DNA of 64,000 nucleotides from Halictus rubicundus (taxonomy: Eukaryota > Arthropoda > Insecta > Hymenoptera > Halictidae), in the NCBI RefSeq assembly GCF_050948215.1, contig NC_135152.1, positions 5,428,310 to 5,492,309 of the forward strand, given 5' to 3'. The notes under the pieces were generated by a model. That model did no database searches. It was given only the letters and a program-made list of their open reading frames with translations, and was not told where the DNA came from. This document shows, one piece after another, positions 25,572-38,397 of the stretch; the stretch's first letter is position 1; each line of letters begins with the position of its first letter. The position numbers and the translations under genes were made by a program.

Positions 25572-25886
25572 TAGGCAGTAAATATTTGTTATTTTTATTT
25601 AAGCATGAGAGAAACTCACTATTATTATTTTTTTGAGACACAATTGGATAAACTAGGCTGTAATATTGTTTATTTTTATTTAAGCATGAGAGAAACTCAG
25701 TATTATTATTTTTTTGAGACACAATTGGATAAACTAGGCTGTAATATTGTTTATTTTTATTTAAGCATGAGAGAAACTCAGTATTATTATTTTTTTGAGA
25801 CACAATTGGATAAACTAGGCTGTAATATTGTTTATTTTTATTTAAGCATGAGAGAAATTCACTATTATTATCTCTCTGAGACACAA
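25572..25886. repeat. 81-bp minisatellite (about 3.8 units)
   Basis: The landmark AAGCATGAGAGAAA starts at 25601, 25682, 25763 and 25844, exactly 81 bp apart. Units are nearly identical in the middle and diverge at the outer edges. Because 81 is divisible by 3, both strands carry open frames with 27-residue repeats. No homology, promoter or codon signal suggests these are translated. Confidence 0.92.
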
Positions 25887-26980
25887 GGACTCCTAAAAAA
25901 TCTTACTGCTTTTTGTCAAGAAATGGATAAAGTTAAGCCAAGTTTATCATTTTCTCGGATTTTTGTAGCTGAGATTCGCAATCGATGTCGAAGATTCACG
26001 CAAAACTGGAATTTATAATTGTTACAGGCTTCGTGAGGGCTTCCCCCAGAAATTCCATAGAATATATTTTGTTTCTGTCGCGATTTTGAGCGTCCCTCCG
26101 CCCATTTGCGCTCCCCACAACGCCAGGGTAAAATAAGTCGTCATGTAACAGAGAGGGTAGAGTGAATTTTATTCTAATCTAAAAACGTGGGACCGCTCTC
26201 GGGGTGATTTTATCTGTCCGAATGTGAGTGTTTTATTTCACAAGATTCTCTTGTCCCAGACGATAAAAAAACACGTCACTAACTGTATAATTCTGGGGGT
26301 TGGACGAATTTAATGTTTCGGGTGTGTGCGGATTATCCGCACCGAATCCTCGTTGAATCTTTTAATTACAATTTTCCTTCTGTAGAAAGTATGTAATCAC
26401 TTTATTTAAATTTTCTGCTCTATTTTCATGATCGTCAGCAATCCATTCTTGTCCTTCTTAGTTGCTGCCAATTAATACAACCTAAACGGTTCGAACCCCT
26501 AGGAGAACCGATTCGAAGCAACGTAACGAAGCGTTCTAAGCACTCTTCCCCTGTCAAGGGGATAAAATAATTCCCGTGAACACCTCACTCATCGATATAC
26601 CTCGTCGATATTTCACCGGCTATCTGCATTCGATTGTCTCGCCGGATCGACACAACGAAACACACCGCTGACCGCAGCCTTAAGAAAAATCCTCTCGCGA
26701 GAAGTTACGGTCAACGATAAACAACCGATCCCAGGCAACAGGGTGAAAAAACTTCGCTCGGTTCTACTTCCACCCCCGTGTGTCATCTATATCTCGTTTC
26801 ATCCCCGTTCTATATCATCGGACGTTCCAATTTATTTATCGCGTATTATATTCGCTGGAATAGTTGTCACTGGGATCGGGAACCAGCGGTCCCCGTTGCG
26901 CTCGCCGCGCCGGGTAAAAATATAGATTTTCATTCGCGAGTGCCCGGATTTATATCTGTTTATTCGAACTTCGGCTGTAG

Positions 26981-27012
26981 CGGATCGGATCGGATCGGAT
27001 CGGATCGGATCG
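26981..27012. repeat. (CGGAT)n pentanucleotide repeat
   Basis: About 6.4 perfect units. Confidence 0.95.
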
Positions 27013-28364
27013 CACCCCGGGATCGGCTCTCCCCGCGAATATCGACGATATCCTCCTTTTAACCGCGCTATCAAACGTTTTTCCGCGGACCACTTGACCG
27101 TCAATCGACCACCACCGGGGCTCATAGACAGGACAATACTTCCGCGTGGTTTATACGACCCCCCGCGGAGAGTATTTGCCGGGCCGTGCACCGGCAAATA
27201 TCACCTCGCTCTCGTATTTCGCGATTCCATTTTATTTACGATAAAGTCGCCGGCGCGGCACGGAGGGGTTGCTGCTCTCTCTCTGGTTGGCGAGGGGGTG
27301 GAAACCGGGGGCGGGGTGGGGTGGCTCGGTTTTCGACGGGGGCGAGAGAGAGTTGAGTTTTTGCCGCAATAAAACGCGCCTATCTAATCAAGCCCCCGGC
27401 CCGGAATTGATGGGCCACCGACCATTATCGCCGTTATGGAACGCGCACATCTATCAGCCGGCCCGAAGTGCCGCGCGCCGCGAGAAAGATTTTCCTATTG
27501 TCACTGGCTTTTCCAGGGCTTTCTCGTTCGACGCGTTATCCCGCCACGCCGACGACCGCCTGGTCAATAAGCCTGATCGCGTTCGAATACACTCCACCGA
27601 TCTCGATTTTTTCTTTTCACCCTTTACTCTCTCCCTCTCTTTTTTCCTGCACCGGTTTCGGTCGGCAATCGGATCGCTTCCGGCGACTACCGGGCCCGAT
27701 AGAGGTCATTTCCATTGCTTCGATCGCTGCGCTTCTGATTTAGCGTGGCTTCAATTCCGTGAAAAATTTCGTTAACGAGAAGTTGAGTTTAATTGGGGGT
27801 CTTGCGGTGGGTAATATTCTAGCCTCTATGCAGGTTCTACTTAGCATCCACTATTTTTCTTTTTCCGTCTCTTCGCAAGGAAGTTGTCAGTTTTGGAAAA
27901 CTCCACAGACATGTACAATTAAATAGTTCTCCAGTCTCTGATTTTCGGCGAGGGAAAGTTGCGCAAAAATTCAGAGCGCAATTAAGCTGGGCTAATTGAG
28001 ATTTCTCCAGCGTTTGTGAAGATTCTAGGCAGCCGAATAGTTGAGGCCCTGTCGCAAACTCTCGAAGGGAGCACCTTAGGGACACGTTCGTTCAGGAACT
28101 TCGGTCGCGTGTTTAAGCGTTTGAAATACGACTGGTCTCTACGCGCGTGTACAAAAGGACGGTCTTTCTTCCGAGCGATTCACTTTCTCTTTCTCCCTTC
28201 GACTCTGTTTCTCTGTGTTGCGGCGTTTAAAGGGGGGCTTAGACCCAACAATGCTTGTTTATGCGTTCTTCGCCGCGTTCGTACGCGTTTCTCGCAAGAG
28301 GGGGGGATTAACTCGATTAACTTCGAACGTCGTAGACGTAGAGAATGCGATAGCTGGTGCCGTG

Positions 28365-28395
28365 AGTGTGTGTGTGTGCGCGCGCGCGCCCGCGC
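28365..28395. repeat. Alternating TG/CG tract
   Basis: A run of GTGTGT passes into CGCGCG, nearly all alternating purine-pyrimidine, of a kind able to adopt Z-DNA. Confidence 0.8.
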
Positions 28396-29670
28396 AACCC
28401 GTTTCTAAGTCGTTTGTGGCTGCTCGGGGGATGATTAACCCTTTAACGGCCGAATACGTTCGCCCAGCACGCGTTCGAAGCGCGTGAGAAAATTAATTGC
28501 GTGCCCACTTTATACGTATGCAGCTCGCTAGGAATGTTCTCCACGCACGAACACGCCTGCATCATGTTTCTTTTGGGCAGCGGAGAAATTCATCGGGTCC
28601 AATTGAAATACACAGTGCACCGTGGAACAGGTGGTTTCATAATGCACTTGCTGCTAAAAATGTTTCGTCGTCTACCGAAGAGGAGAACAGAGAACTATAT
28701 AGAGCGTGGATTCTATTGTATTATGATCCCGAATCTTATGTAACTTTTCGGCTGGATTTATTACAAAACTGGTATGCGCGTGATGAAACGGAAAAGATTA
28801 AATTAATTTTAATTTTTATTGCCTGTGTTGGTGAATTTTATTTAATCATTAAAAACGTTGGAAGCGTCAACATAAATTCAATAATTGTAAGATTCAAAAG
28901 CTTAAGATTTTATTTCGTGGAATTTCTAGATTATTTTACGAGATTGTCTACTGAAGGGTAGAACCTCTTTATTCATCTTCGGGATTGGAAAACGCGATAC
29001 CAAAAATTCGTTCCCTGTTCCGTGACATACAGGGCACGTGAGGAGAAGCCGATCTTTTTAGTCGATACTTAGAACGAATCGGAATGCAGACAGCATGCCC
29101 GAGCAGCGCGGAGCGGAATGGTTTACGGTGTTCGGCTCGTTTGCGGTAAAAGGCAGAAGAAACGTGAAAGAACGTGGATTCCGTGGAAACTGTACCGTCG
29201 ACCGGAAGTGCCGGCGCTTTCCAGGCCGTCGAAAGTGTCCGGCACGAGTGATTCTCGTCGGAGGCGCGAACCGGTCGGTAACCTGTCACCGTTGCACGCC
29301 AATTTCCTCTCTGCCTCTGTCGCCTCTATCCGTTGTTTCCTCTCCTTTTTTCCCCTCCGCGTATGTACGCAGGGTTTCGATCGCGCTCGCGGGTTGCCTC
29401 GCCGAATCGTGGCGGGTTTCCGAGAAAACTCGCGAGAGAGCAGGTTGTTTTTGACATCGTTAATCAGCACGGTAACGATCCGGCCGCGTTCAAATTCGAC
29501 GTGTATCGGACGAAGAGAGAGGCCGAAGGCGGAATTTATCGGCGAGACCTGCATAGCGGCCAATCTGGCTGGCAACATGGCGCGTTCGTGAAAAAGAGGG
29601 AATGGCGCAGAGGGGGACGAACGCGGTCGAAGGGCGAAAGAGAGAAAGAGAGAAGAGGCATCGGTCCGGC

Positions 29671-29693
<23 letters not shown>
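29671..29693. repeat. (GA)n microsatellite with following G run
   Basis: GA repeat of 23 bp followed by a run of G. AACATGGCGCG lies about 95 bp upstream at 29574-29584. Confidence 0.85.
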
Positions 29694-29701
<8 letters not shown>

Positions 29702-30021
29702 AGAGGTGCAGAGAGCCAGAGGACGAGCACACAGGAGGATGAGGACGACGAAGGGAGGAGGTGAGGGATAGAATGAAAAAAGAGTCTCGTCGCGGGGGCC
29801 GGCCCCGCGGGGACTAATTTTTATTTTCCCTCTTTTCCTGTAAGTGCTCCTCCGCGTCCACCTATTTCTCATAAATTTGAATTAATTTACATGCATTTGA
29901 ATTTAATGCACCGGCCATACTTTATCAAAGCAATTAAGCTTTTAAGCGCGCATTTGCATTAATCCAATGTTTACAATTACGGGTACGGATCTCTTCTTGT
30001 CCCGGCCCGAAAACGTCGAGG

Positions 30022-30104
30022 AGAGGGGCGGGAAGCCGAGAGAAGCCGAGAGAAGCTGAGAGAAGCTGAGAGAGAGAAAGAGTCGCGAGCGGTTCTTCTC
30101 TCTT

Positions 30105-30157
<53 letters not shown>
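30022..30157. repeat. GAGAAGC(C/T) repeats followed by (CT)n tract
   Basis: Roughly four 10-bp units of the type AGAAGCCGAG at 30034-30070, then an interrupted CT tract at 30096-30157. Purine-rich turns to pyrimidine-rich, so the two halves are complementary in composition. Confidence 0.8.
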
Positions 30158-30161
<4 letters not shown>

Positions 30162-31861
30162 ACTGCTACGTGAGCGGAGAGATAGATTCCGTAGAAATTT
30201 CTTCGTGACGAAACACGACAGCAACGAGCGAAACGAAACGAGCCAGGGGTGGCCTGTTGGAAACGAAACAGAAGGGTGAGGGGAGAGGGAGAAACAGAAG
30301 AAAAATATTCCGCGATAGTGTACTCGGCACGGCGTCCCGACGTCGTTAAGTCGACGCATCGGATTTACGATGTTTCCTGGCAAAAATGCAAACGATCCCT
30401 GGGACGTTTTCTCGCGAGCGCGCGCGCGCGCGCAAGCGCCACCATGCCGGAAAAACGATAATTCCGTGTGTACATCCCTCCGTGCCATCTCTCCTCTCTC
30501 CGACTCTCTTTTATATCGAATCCTCCTCCGGCCTGTTACTCACCGGAGCGATTAATTAGCGGCCGTGTAGATCACGTTCAAGTCGTTGATAGCTCTGGCG
30601 AACGGCCCCGCAGCCGTTAGAAATCGGGACGGGGTTATCGCTAATTGACTGCAGCGCCCGGGAAAAAAGGCTTTTGAATCGTAAATGATCGCCTCATGCG
30701 AGGAACCTTACGAGCAGTTAATTGAATACGGCGCGTGTTACGTGTTAACGAAGATATCAATCATCTCGCGCTGATCAATATTAATGATTTTCTAGACGGC
30801 GTGCCCCCACGGTGTGTGCTGCTTCTTTGCGATCCGATCTCTCCGCGTCGTGAGCGATGGCGGCGGTTCCCTAGCGATTCCTTGCGAATACCACCATTCT
30901 TCCCACGTTGGACAATCTACGCTGGCTTCGAAAAGTACTCCAACACTGTCCCACGATTTTTCGCAAGATTTTGAAACGTAACATTAGCAAAACGGTTGTT
31001 AAGTAAACGGTTTTTCATTTCCGTAAAAGAGAGTCGCACGAAAATCAACCTAGACTCATTTCGTAGCTCGAAGCGCATACTTTCGCAGCGCGTCGTGCAT
31101 TTTATTCTAAAATTTGAACTGAATAAAAAATTATGAAAATCGAAGTGTCTTTAGAAACGTTAGAAAATTTTTTTCCGGGCAGAATCCACCACAGATTTGA
31201 AGATTGAAGCTTTCTTTTTGCAACGAAGCCTTAAAAAGGCCCTATGCCCTACAATATCGAGTCACACTCGTGACGAAGATTCTGAACCGAATCTAATAAA
31301 TATGTATATTATTCATTTTCTTTAAACCGAATGTCCTCCTTTTTTTTGTTAGGAAATTACGAATCACAAAAAGGTTTTAATTACTGAAACCGTAAAACAA
31401 ATCGTGGTGCAAGTGGTTAAACTAATTTCTCCTGCTTCCCCGAGACGGCGATCAACGTCTTAGCATTCAACGACGAATCTCGATCCCGGAGAACGCCTTA
31501 TTGACACCGGTGCTTAGGTACGCCCTGCATCGTTTCTACGGCGATATCTTAAGCGTGCTGCTCTTCCGCTATCGAGCAGAATAGAATCGTGCGATGATCG
31601 GCGAAAAATCGGGGTTCGGCGTGTTCCGTGGGGTTTCTCGAAAATCGGAGGAGAGGATCGGCCACTGGGATGGTTCCGTAGTTACAGGTTGGTCAGAGAC
31701 TCGCGGTTAAGATGGACGAGGCGGCGCGGCACGAGATCTTATCCGGACGTAGCAGCGGCCACTGAATCATCCGCTTTGAATAGGGCTTCGCTTCACTCCC
31801 TATATTATACCTATAGGTACTAACCTTCTACCTATGCCCGCGTTCACGGCACGATATAGCC

Positions 31862-31887
31862 TCGTCGTCGTCGTCGTCGTCGTCGTC
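31862..31887. repeat. (CGT)n trinucleotide repeat
   Basis: Eight to nine perfect units, read as poly-Asp on the - strand. Confidence 0.9.
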
Positions 31888-34219
31888 TATCCAAACCCTT
31901 GAGTGAGAGAGAGAGAGGGAGTAATGAAGGGAGGTCCCTTTCTGGAGGGACAGAAAGGGACAGAAAGACGTAGTCAGGGAAGGGAGCGAAGGGTGACGGG
32001 AGCGAGATCGAGCTACACGGTGTATAAGTGCCCGTTCTACGGCAGAAACCTTGGTGCGCACTAAATTACCAAGCACGACACTGTCACATCGTTGCCGCGC
32101 GGCGCTCTCGCAGCCACCTTGCAACTCACAAGTCGCCCTCTACCTGGCCATGACTTACAAGTCGGCGATAGCGGCCGCTACCACAGTCTTAATCAGCATA
32201 AATCATACCGACAATGCGGCAGTGACCGCCTTTAGGAGCACCCCGGAGCACCCACCCCCTTCCCAGCGAAAATGGGAGCTCGATCCCCGCCGCGGATATC
32301 GGATACGTTTACAACCGTCCTCCCGGTACACGGGGGTGCGAAGGGGGTTGATTCTACATGCTCGTTCCACCCCTCGTTGCGAATCTGACTTTACAGCTCT
32401 GTCTCTCAGCTGCCTGATTGCAATTAGTAGGCTCCTGTGCACTTGTATACTATGTTTTCTTTCATGACTTGGGATGGGGAGTTGGTGTGTCGCGATAGTG
32501 CTACCGATTGTCGTTCTTTTGGACTGTTCCGTTGATCTACAGTTTCAACGCTTCGAGTGCCGCCTCTTCCAGGAATGGAAGACGGAATTATTTGATTAAA
32601 CTTGAAAATGGATTTTTGCATTGATATATTCCACGTACCAAGTTTATTTCGAACCTGCAAATTGTAAGAGGATTGGAAGAGTACTGGGTGCTTACATCTT
32701 GATTATTCAAATTTTAGTTCATGAAATAAATTATTTCGATTTAAATTTTGAGATGAATTTTGATGCAATGCTAGGGTACGTTCACAGAACTATTTGTCAA
32801 TTTTTTAAAATACACTGTTACAGTAATAACGTCTTCTAATAAAATCGCAACAGTGGAGTCGTCTAGTAGTGTATCTTATTTAAAGGAATAGCATTTCACC
32901 AGTTTTACGTAGACATTTATTTAATTAAAATTGTCAGGAACGTCTCAAGTTTTTCCTCTAAAACAGGACAAGTATCATCTGGTAAAATTGTCACGCGTTT
33001 TAAAATAGTAATGTTTCTTCAATTTTATATAGACGTTTACTTCTCAGCAGTATCTTGGGTCGATCTCGTTTCCAAACAACAATATCATCCAACAAAATTC
33101 TAATATAAATTTCTCACTAAAAGAGACACACCGTTTCACGAACTTCATCCTGACATCTAGCTTCAAATTCCCAGCAGCGTCTCGAGTTAATTTCTCGACT
33201 GACCTCTCTGCAACAAAATGTAGCAAGAGTGTCATCGTATCGCCCGGCTGTTCCATAAATATTCCGTGTTCCGTTGAAGCTTGAGCTCTCGAAACGGGAC
33301 AGCTAAAGTCTTGGTCGCCGACCGTTTCTGCGGCGAGGAACTTCAAGCGTTCTCGGAAATAAATCCGAAATCAGCGGACGTTCGTTTCAAGTCTTGTGAG
33401 ATACTCGGCGCGCGCACCCCGTGTGATCTTAAGTGTCATATAATCTTAAAATGGCCGCGGACGTCTCGTGCTCAAGAGAAACGCGAGTGGATTAGCCGGT
33501 ACACGTGCGCTCGCGCGCGCTCCCCAGACTTATGGCTAGAGCACGGGTAGGTATATCTGCGAGAACGGGCCAAGATTGCTTTCGTGTTTCCATCGGAGTG
33601 AAATCCCGCGGGCTTGAATCGGCTATGTGCGCGCAACTCGTGATCATTACGCGTGAAATCCGAACATTACCCGCATCCCCGTGCCCCCCACGGACCCCCT
33701 CCAGCGGACCCAATGTTTCCTGGGTAAATTCGAAATTGCATGCTTCAAAACGTTCACCCGGCCATCGCGGGGCCCGGCTCGATCAATGGAATCTCGAAAA
33801 TCGCGCTTGCACCGTTGTACCGCGAGCAACGATCTCCTCGATGCGCAGAAATCACCTTCGGGATACTGTCGAGCCATCATTTTCTCCACTGATCGGTTCC
33901 CGGCGGGTTCCTCCGGGCCCCTGACCTTGGCAGAAACCGCACGTCGTTGCTCTTGTAATTATTAGGGGAAGCAATTATCTCGCACGGATGGAATGGTAAT
34001 TTTAATCTGCCGTTGAATTATAGACGCGTTGGCCATCGTCCTCGTCGACTTCGAGAAAAATGGAAACATGGACCGACGATGCCCGAGAGTCTTGTTCTGC
34101 GTTTCTATCCTGATTTTCGCAGGATCCTCGGACGACTGTGTGCGGGTAGCTCGTTGTTCAGGTATTCGAGGGCGTCGTTAATTCGTCCCGACGAAAAAGA
34201 AACGAGATTAGATGAGTGA

Positions 34220-34244
34220 GGGGGGGGGGGGTGGGGGTGGGGTG
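34220..34244. repeat. G-run cluster (quadruplex-prone)
   Basis: Twelve G, then T, five G, T, four G, T, GG. Three or more closely spaced G runs on the + strand. Confidence 0.75.
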
Positions 34245-34565
34245 GAGAAAAAAAGAGTCGAATGAAAAGGCAACAGGAGCTCTCCCGCGAGCTCGGAATC
34301 GGTATTTTGACTATTTCCACGGTTACACCTGGGGGCCAGGTTAAAAATTCCATTTTCATAAGGCTTCCTTTTGCTTCCTGATTCCCGATTTGCATAGAAC
34401 ATCCTCCGCCCCGGCGTCTATATCACTCGGCCCGGCAGATTGTAGATCGCCTCGCCGCAATATATCACGTCGAAATCCCGAAAGGTTACCTACTTCCATT
34501 CCACCTTCGCCGTTGCTGAACCCCGTCGACGATCCCTGAAAAGCCCGCAGGAGAGGAGAGGGGGC

Positions 34566-34566
<1 letters not shown>

Positions 34567-34598
<32 letters not shown>
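34567..34598. repeat. (CT)n microsatellite
   Basis: CT repeat of 32 bp. Confidence 0.9.
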
Positions 34599-34600
<2 letters not shown>

Positions 34601-34732
34601 CCTCTTGCTCGTTCGATCTTTTACTCTCTTGTTCATACGAGCGTTCTGTCTGCCGAAAGAAACCAATTGTTCTTCCGTCGCTGGAAATCCTGCGAAAACC
34701 GTGATGTAGGACGTTCAAACTAGAGTGAGGGA

Positions 34733-34774
34733 GAGAAAGAGAGGGAAAGAGAGAGAGAGAAAGAGAGGGAGAGA
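34733..34774. repeat. (GA)n microsatellite
   Basis: Interrupted GA repeat, about 135 bp after a CT tract of opposite sense. Confidence 0.88.
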
Positions 34775-34999
34775 CTAATCGGTGTCGCCGCCGACCGGAT
34801 CCACGGGATTTTCGAACGAAGCCAGAAAAGTTGCCGAGGAACACTTTTGGCAGCCGGCTGCCGCATATCGCGGATCGCGGATGTCGTGAATGGAGTAACC
34901 GGGGAGAACTAGTTCCGCCGAACTTTCCTGATTTACGCGAGTTCATTATTATTTTCGCGCGACGGAATAATCACGCCCCCACTCTCCCCCTGTCCCTCT

Positions 35000-35002
<3 letters not shown>

Positions 35003-35049
<47 letters not shown>
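35003..35049. repeat. (CT)n microsatellite
   Basis: CT repeat of 47 bp, third of three such tracts within 0.5 kb. Confidence 0.92.
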
Positions 35050-35051
<2 letters not shown>

Positions 35052-37828
35052 CTACAAACCACCCCCAACACTCCCACTACCGTTCGCGGCCCACGCACCA
35101 ACCCGAAAACTACCATCGTCGAGGCACGCTGAATAATGGGTCCGATTTCTTTATTCTTTGCGGATCCTCGGCCTCCAGCCGCTTATTTATGGCAGTTGCA
35201 GGTTCCTCCGGGGCTTCGAACCAACGGTGCCTGGATCTTCTCCAGGTGTTAACGTACGGCCACGGTTTTTTAACGATTCTTTAAGTGAAAACACGCTGAA
35301 ATTGTTTGACGGAAAATTTCAATGTTGCTGGATACACTGTTGTTTGAAATGTTAAGACACCCTTTGCTATTGATGTTATTTTAAATGAAAAAGTGACCCT
35401 TCCCGTGATAACGTACTCTACAAATTTACTGGAATCTTCTCAATAAAAATATCCACATTGTTGCTTGAAAAATTGGTATTGCTATTATTGTTAGCCGCAT
35501 AATTTTTTTTAACTAAGTAGATAAACAATTTTCATTAAAAAAAAAAGAAATACAGTGAATTTGTAGCAACATCTCAGATTTTTGTATACGTGCCAGAAAT
35601 ACGATCACAATTAGTGAAATAATCGAAACAATTCCAGATGGATACCATCGCATTCCTGTCAAACTGGTATAGTTATTAAACAGAGAAATAATTTACCATT
35701 TGACTATCATTCTCGTAGTCGCTACAGATTACTGCAATTTTTATTTTGCTTAAAGATCCAGCGGGTATAATTGCATCCTTCTTTTTTACTTGTAACCGAG
35801 TACTCTTTTACTGTCAGATAAAAATAATATTTTTAAATGAAATTATTAAAAATTTCCAAGAGATAGATTGCACAATCTTCCCACAAAGAAACAAGCACAA
35901 GCTCTATTTTTTATCGCAACGAAGTGTCGCCAAGTGCCGTACAACAGTCGCAGATTTTTATTTCGCCTAAAATATTACTCGCAACTTCCGACAATAAGTG
36001 TAGTGTAGGTAAAAATTTACAGTGACCTAATGCAAAGATGGGGCCGAAGATTGCCTAAGTCAACAAACTCCGGGGGCACCAAATAATTTCATAAATCCAC
36101 AAAAGTTCCACATACAAAAGTTCCCTAGGTTTTTTTTTTAAAAAAAGCATCGGCAGTCAGTCACGCGACGCAAGTTTTCAGAAAATCGTCGGCAGATTAC
36201 AACCTCCCCGCGGCTATAATTCTACCGTGTAATGCCAGGTTACCAACATTTTATACATGGTATATATAAAAAAAACTGATTTACAACACGCGCAGCCCGT
36301 GTGCAAAGCCTGTTTTTAGGTGTCCGCACGGTGCGCGTTAAGCAATTAGCATCGGCGCGGGGCAGTTTGGTGTTAGTCGTCTGTAATCGGGACATTGGGC
36401 CGTTTCTTTACGATCACCCGGTATAATCGCTATCGATCACGCCGGCGTCCGTTAAGATGGACACCCAGCGCGCCGACCAATCCGGAGCACCCAAGAAGCG
36501 CCGGCCCACTGGGGTTGGAACGTGCAATTTCCGCGAATCGAGCCGAAATTTCGCCGGGTAACAAAGCATCTTATATGTTCAAGAAAGAGAGTGCGAGAGA
36601 GGAGCAGCCCCGAGGTTCAGGACGATGTATTTTTGCATAACGTGTTTACGCGAGCGAGTTGCGCTCGGCTCGCCATTACTTCGCTCCACCTCTTCTTCCC
36701 GCCGATCCCCGAAAAGCGAGCCTTATCGGGGGGGGGGGGCATGGGGGTTCACGGGGCCCGAAATTTCAGCGCGCGCGTTTCCCCCGTCCGAGGATGGATT
36801 CGGGTAATTGAGCGGCTGCGGGTCGCAGGCCGAATTTCGTGCGCGCGTGCGCTGCATCGGAGCCCCGGAGCTGCGAGGGCCCCCGGTAATCATAGTTTCT
36901 TGCCGCGAAGCGTGATGGCGTCTTGGTCGTCGAAACCGGCTCTCCCTACCACCGCGAGCACCGAGGCGAGCAGAGAGACGGTGGGGATAAGGCCCCCCGT
37001 CGGGCCCGTCGAACTCGCAGGACCCACGGCCTCCTCTCTTCTCCTCCCCACCAACACGGCGATGCCGTCCGGCCGATTTCCTGAGGATTTCGTAATCCGT
37101 ATTCCCTCGCAAATTACCGAACACTTCTCCGGTCTCGGACGATTCTGCGGCGCGATGTATGTTTTCCGGCGCGAGCAGGGCTGAAGTTAAGTCATTAGCC
37201 GAAACGCGGAGCCCCGACGCGGCGATCGGCAATGCGGTTTCCATGCTCGGCATCCCTATTATTAATCGCACGAAAGCGATCCTGATGATATCTTGTAAAT
37301 AACGTGGCCCGGTTTCTCCGAGTCTTCGGCCCCGAGACTTCGCAGAAGCCTTTCTCACATTAAATGAAGTTTAACGGGGCGGGGTGAAGTGTGGGCCGGC
37401 CGGGCGACTTTGGGAGATCGGTGAAGTTGATTCGCGCGCGAGTACCGGTCCCCGGGGTCCACTCTCCTCTCTCCCTCTCCTTCTCTCTTTCTCTTGGAGA
37501 AGCAGCGTCTAAGCGACTTATCGTGCGCGCGAAACGCTCCGCCCGATATAATTGATGAGCGATCGCCGATTTGCATTCGCCGATTCGGCGTTGAAAGCCG
37601 AACGGTGGAGGGAGGAAAATAAAGCTGCCGGCGGACGGCAAATCACGGGCCCCGCTTGCAAATTATCGAATCATCTAGCCCCGGTACTTGTTAACTGGTA
37701 CAAGTTAAGTCATTACTGCGGAATGCAGTCGCGCAGGGGGCATGCATTATACATTTCTGCCAGCTCTCTACTCTGTTATAAGTCTGCGACGTGCTACCGA
37801 GGACCTAGACGACAACCCCCACACAGTA

Positions 37829-37831
<3 letters not shown>
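35050..37831. other. Non-coding stretch: AT-rich then GC-rich
   Basis: 35.3-36.3 kb is AT-rich and holds degraded matches to the AGACTGCGGAT family (ATTTTTATTTTGC...GATCC near 35735-35765). 36.4-37.5 kb is GC- and CpG-rich with a 12-base G run at 36728-36739; open frames on both strands there look like shadows of GC bias. Confidence 0.5.

Positions 37832-37872
<41 letters not shown>
37832..37872. repeat. (CT)n microsatellite
   Basis: CT repeat of 41 bp. Confidence 0.92.
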
Positions 37873-37875
<3 letters not shown>

Positions 37876-38345
37876 TATCCGAACCTGTATCGACGTATTG
37901 TAACCTTTCAGGAATTATAGTTTCCTCGCCTAGGGTTTACGCAATGTTCGTTCCGCGTGTCGGCGACACGCCGAAGTGAACTTTGATACGAAAATATTCC
38001 GAACCAGGGCCCCGTTGATCTTCTTCTGACACGCTCGCTCGCGGTTACGCGTGAACCGTGCCCGCATAGCAATCTGCTGCACAGTGAAATAGTGGAACGT
38101 ATCGGTTTGATATAGAACCGCCGCTTTTCATTGCCTCGTGAGCGCCAGAGAAATGTATTGGGAATTATTTATTAGCCGGCCGATGGATAAAGTCGGCTTT
38201 CCCCGCAACGGAGCAACAATGGCTTTTCTACCGTTAGCGCGTGATATCTCATTTCAAAGGTTATGCCTTGCTAACGCGAGATATTTTGAGTTATTTTGAT
38301 GCTGTCGCGATCCTTTCACTCCGCTGGGGAGGGCTTGTTTATTCT

Positions 38346-38397
38346 GTTGACGACCGTGGCAGCGATCTCTGGATCCCTCGGATCCAGATTCGTCAAC
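38346..38397. repeat. Nested inverted repeat (hairpin)
   Basis: Inner perfect 9-bp arms TCTGGATCC / GGATCCAGA (38368-38376, 38380-38388) with a 3-nt loop sit inside outer perfect 8-bp arms GTTGACGA / TCGTCAAC (38346-38353, 38390-38397). The left side has a 14-nt bulge. Confidence 0.8.

Larger units (their letters stand above)
25887..29670. other. Non-coding stretch, no gene seen
   Basis: Holds a pentanucleotide repeat (26981-27012), an alternating TG/CG tract (28365-28395) and an AT-rich patch at 28.7-28.95 kb. No exon recognised. Confidence 0.5.
30158..34566. other. Non-coding stretch, no gene seen
   Basis: Contains an alternating CG run near 30418-30434, a (CGT)n run (31862-31887), an AT-rich zone at 32.6-33.1 kb and a G-run cluster (34220-34244). 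No exon recognised. Confidence 0.5.

Noticed and set aside
25390..25884. Repeat-protein-like frame on - over the minisatellite
   Set aside because: Openness follows from the 81-bp period; the opposite strand is equally open.
28439..28470. TTAACCCTTTAACGGCC resembling a TTAA element end
   Set aside because: No matching inverted end was found within the next 500 bp.
28497..28961. 154-residue open frame on + with less biased composition
   Set aside because: Best-looking of the unassigned frames, but no recognised motif, no splice context, and the second half follows AT-rich DNA. Transcript data would be decisive.
29123..29872. 249-residue open frame on -
   Set aside because: Translates a CT/GA microsatellite (SLSLSL stretch); no domain seen.
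35159..35240. tRNA-like GGTTCC...CGAACC pairing
   Set aside because: Arms do not form a cloverleaf and there is no A-box or B-box in the right positions.
36522..37358. Overlapping 200+ residue open frames on both strands
   Set aside because: GC-rich DNA lacks stops on both strands; neither translation resembles a known family.
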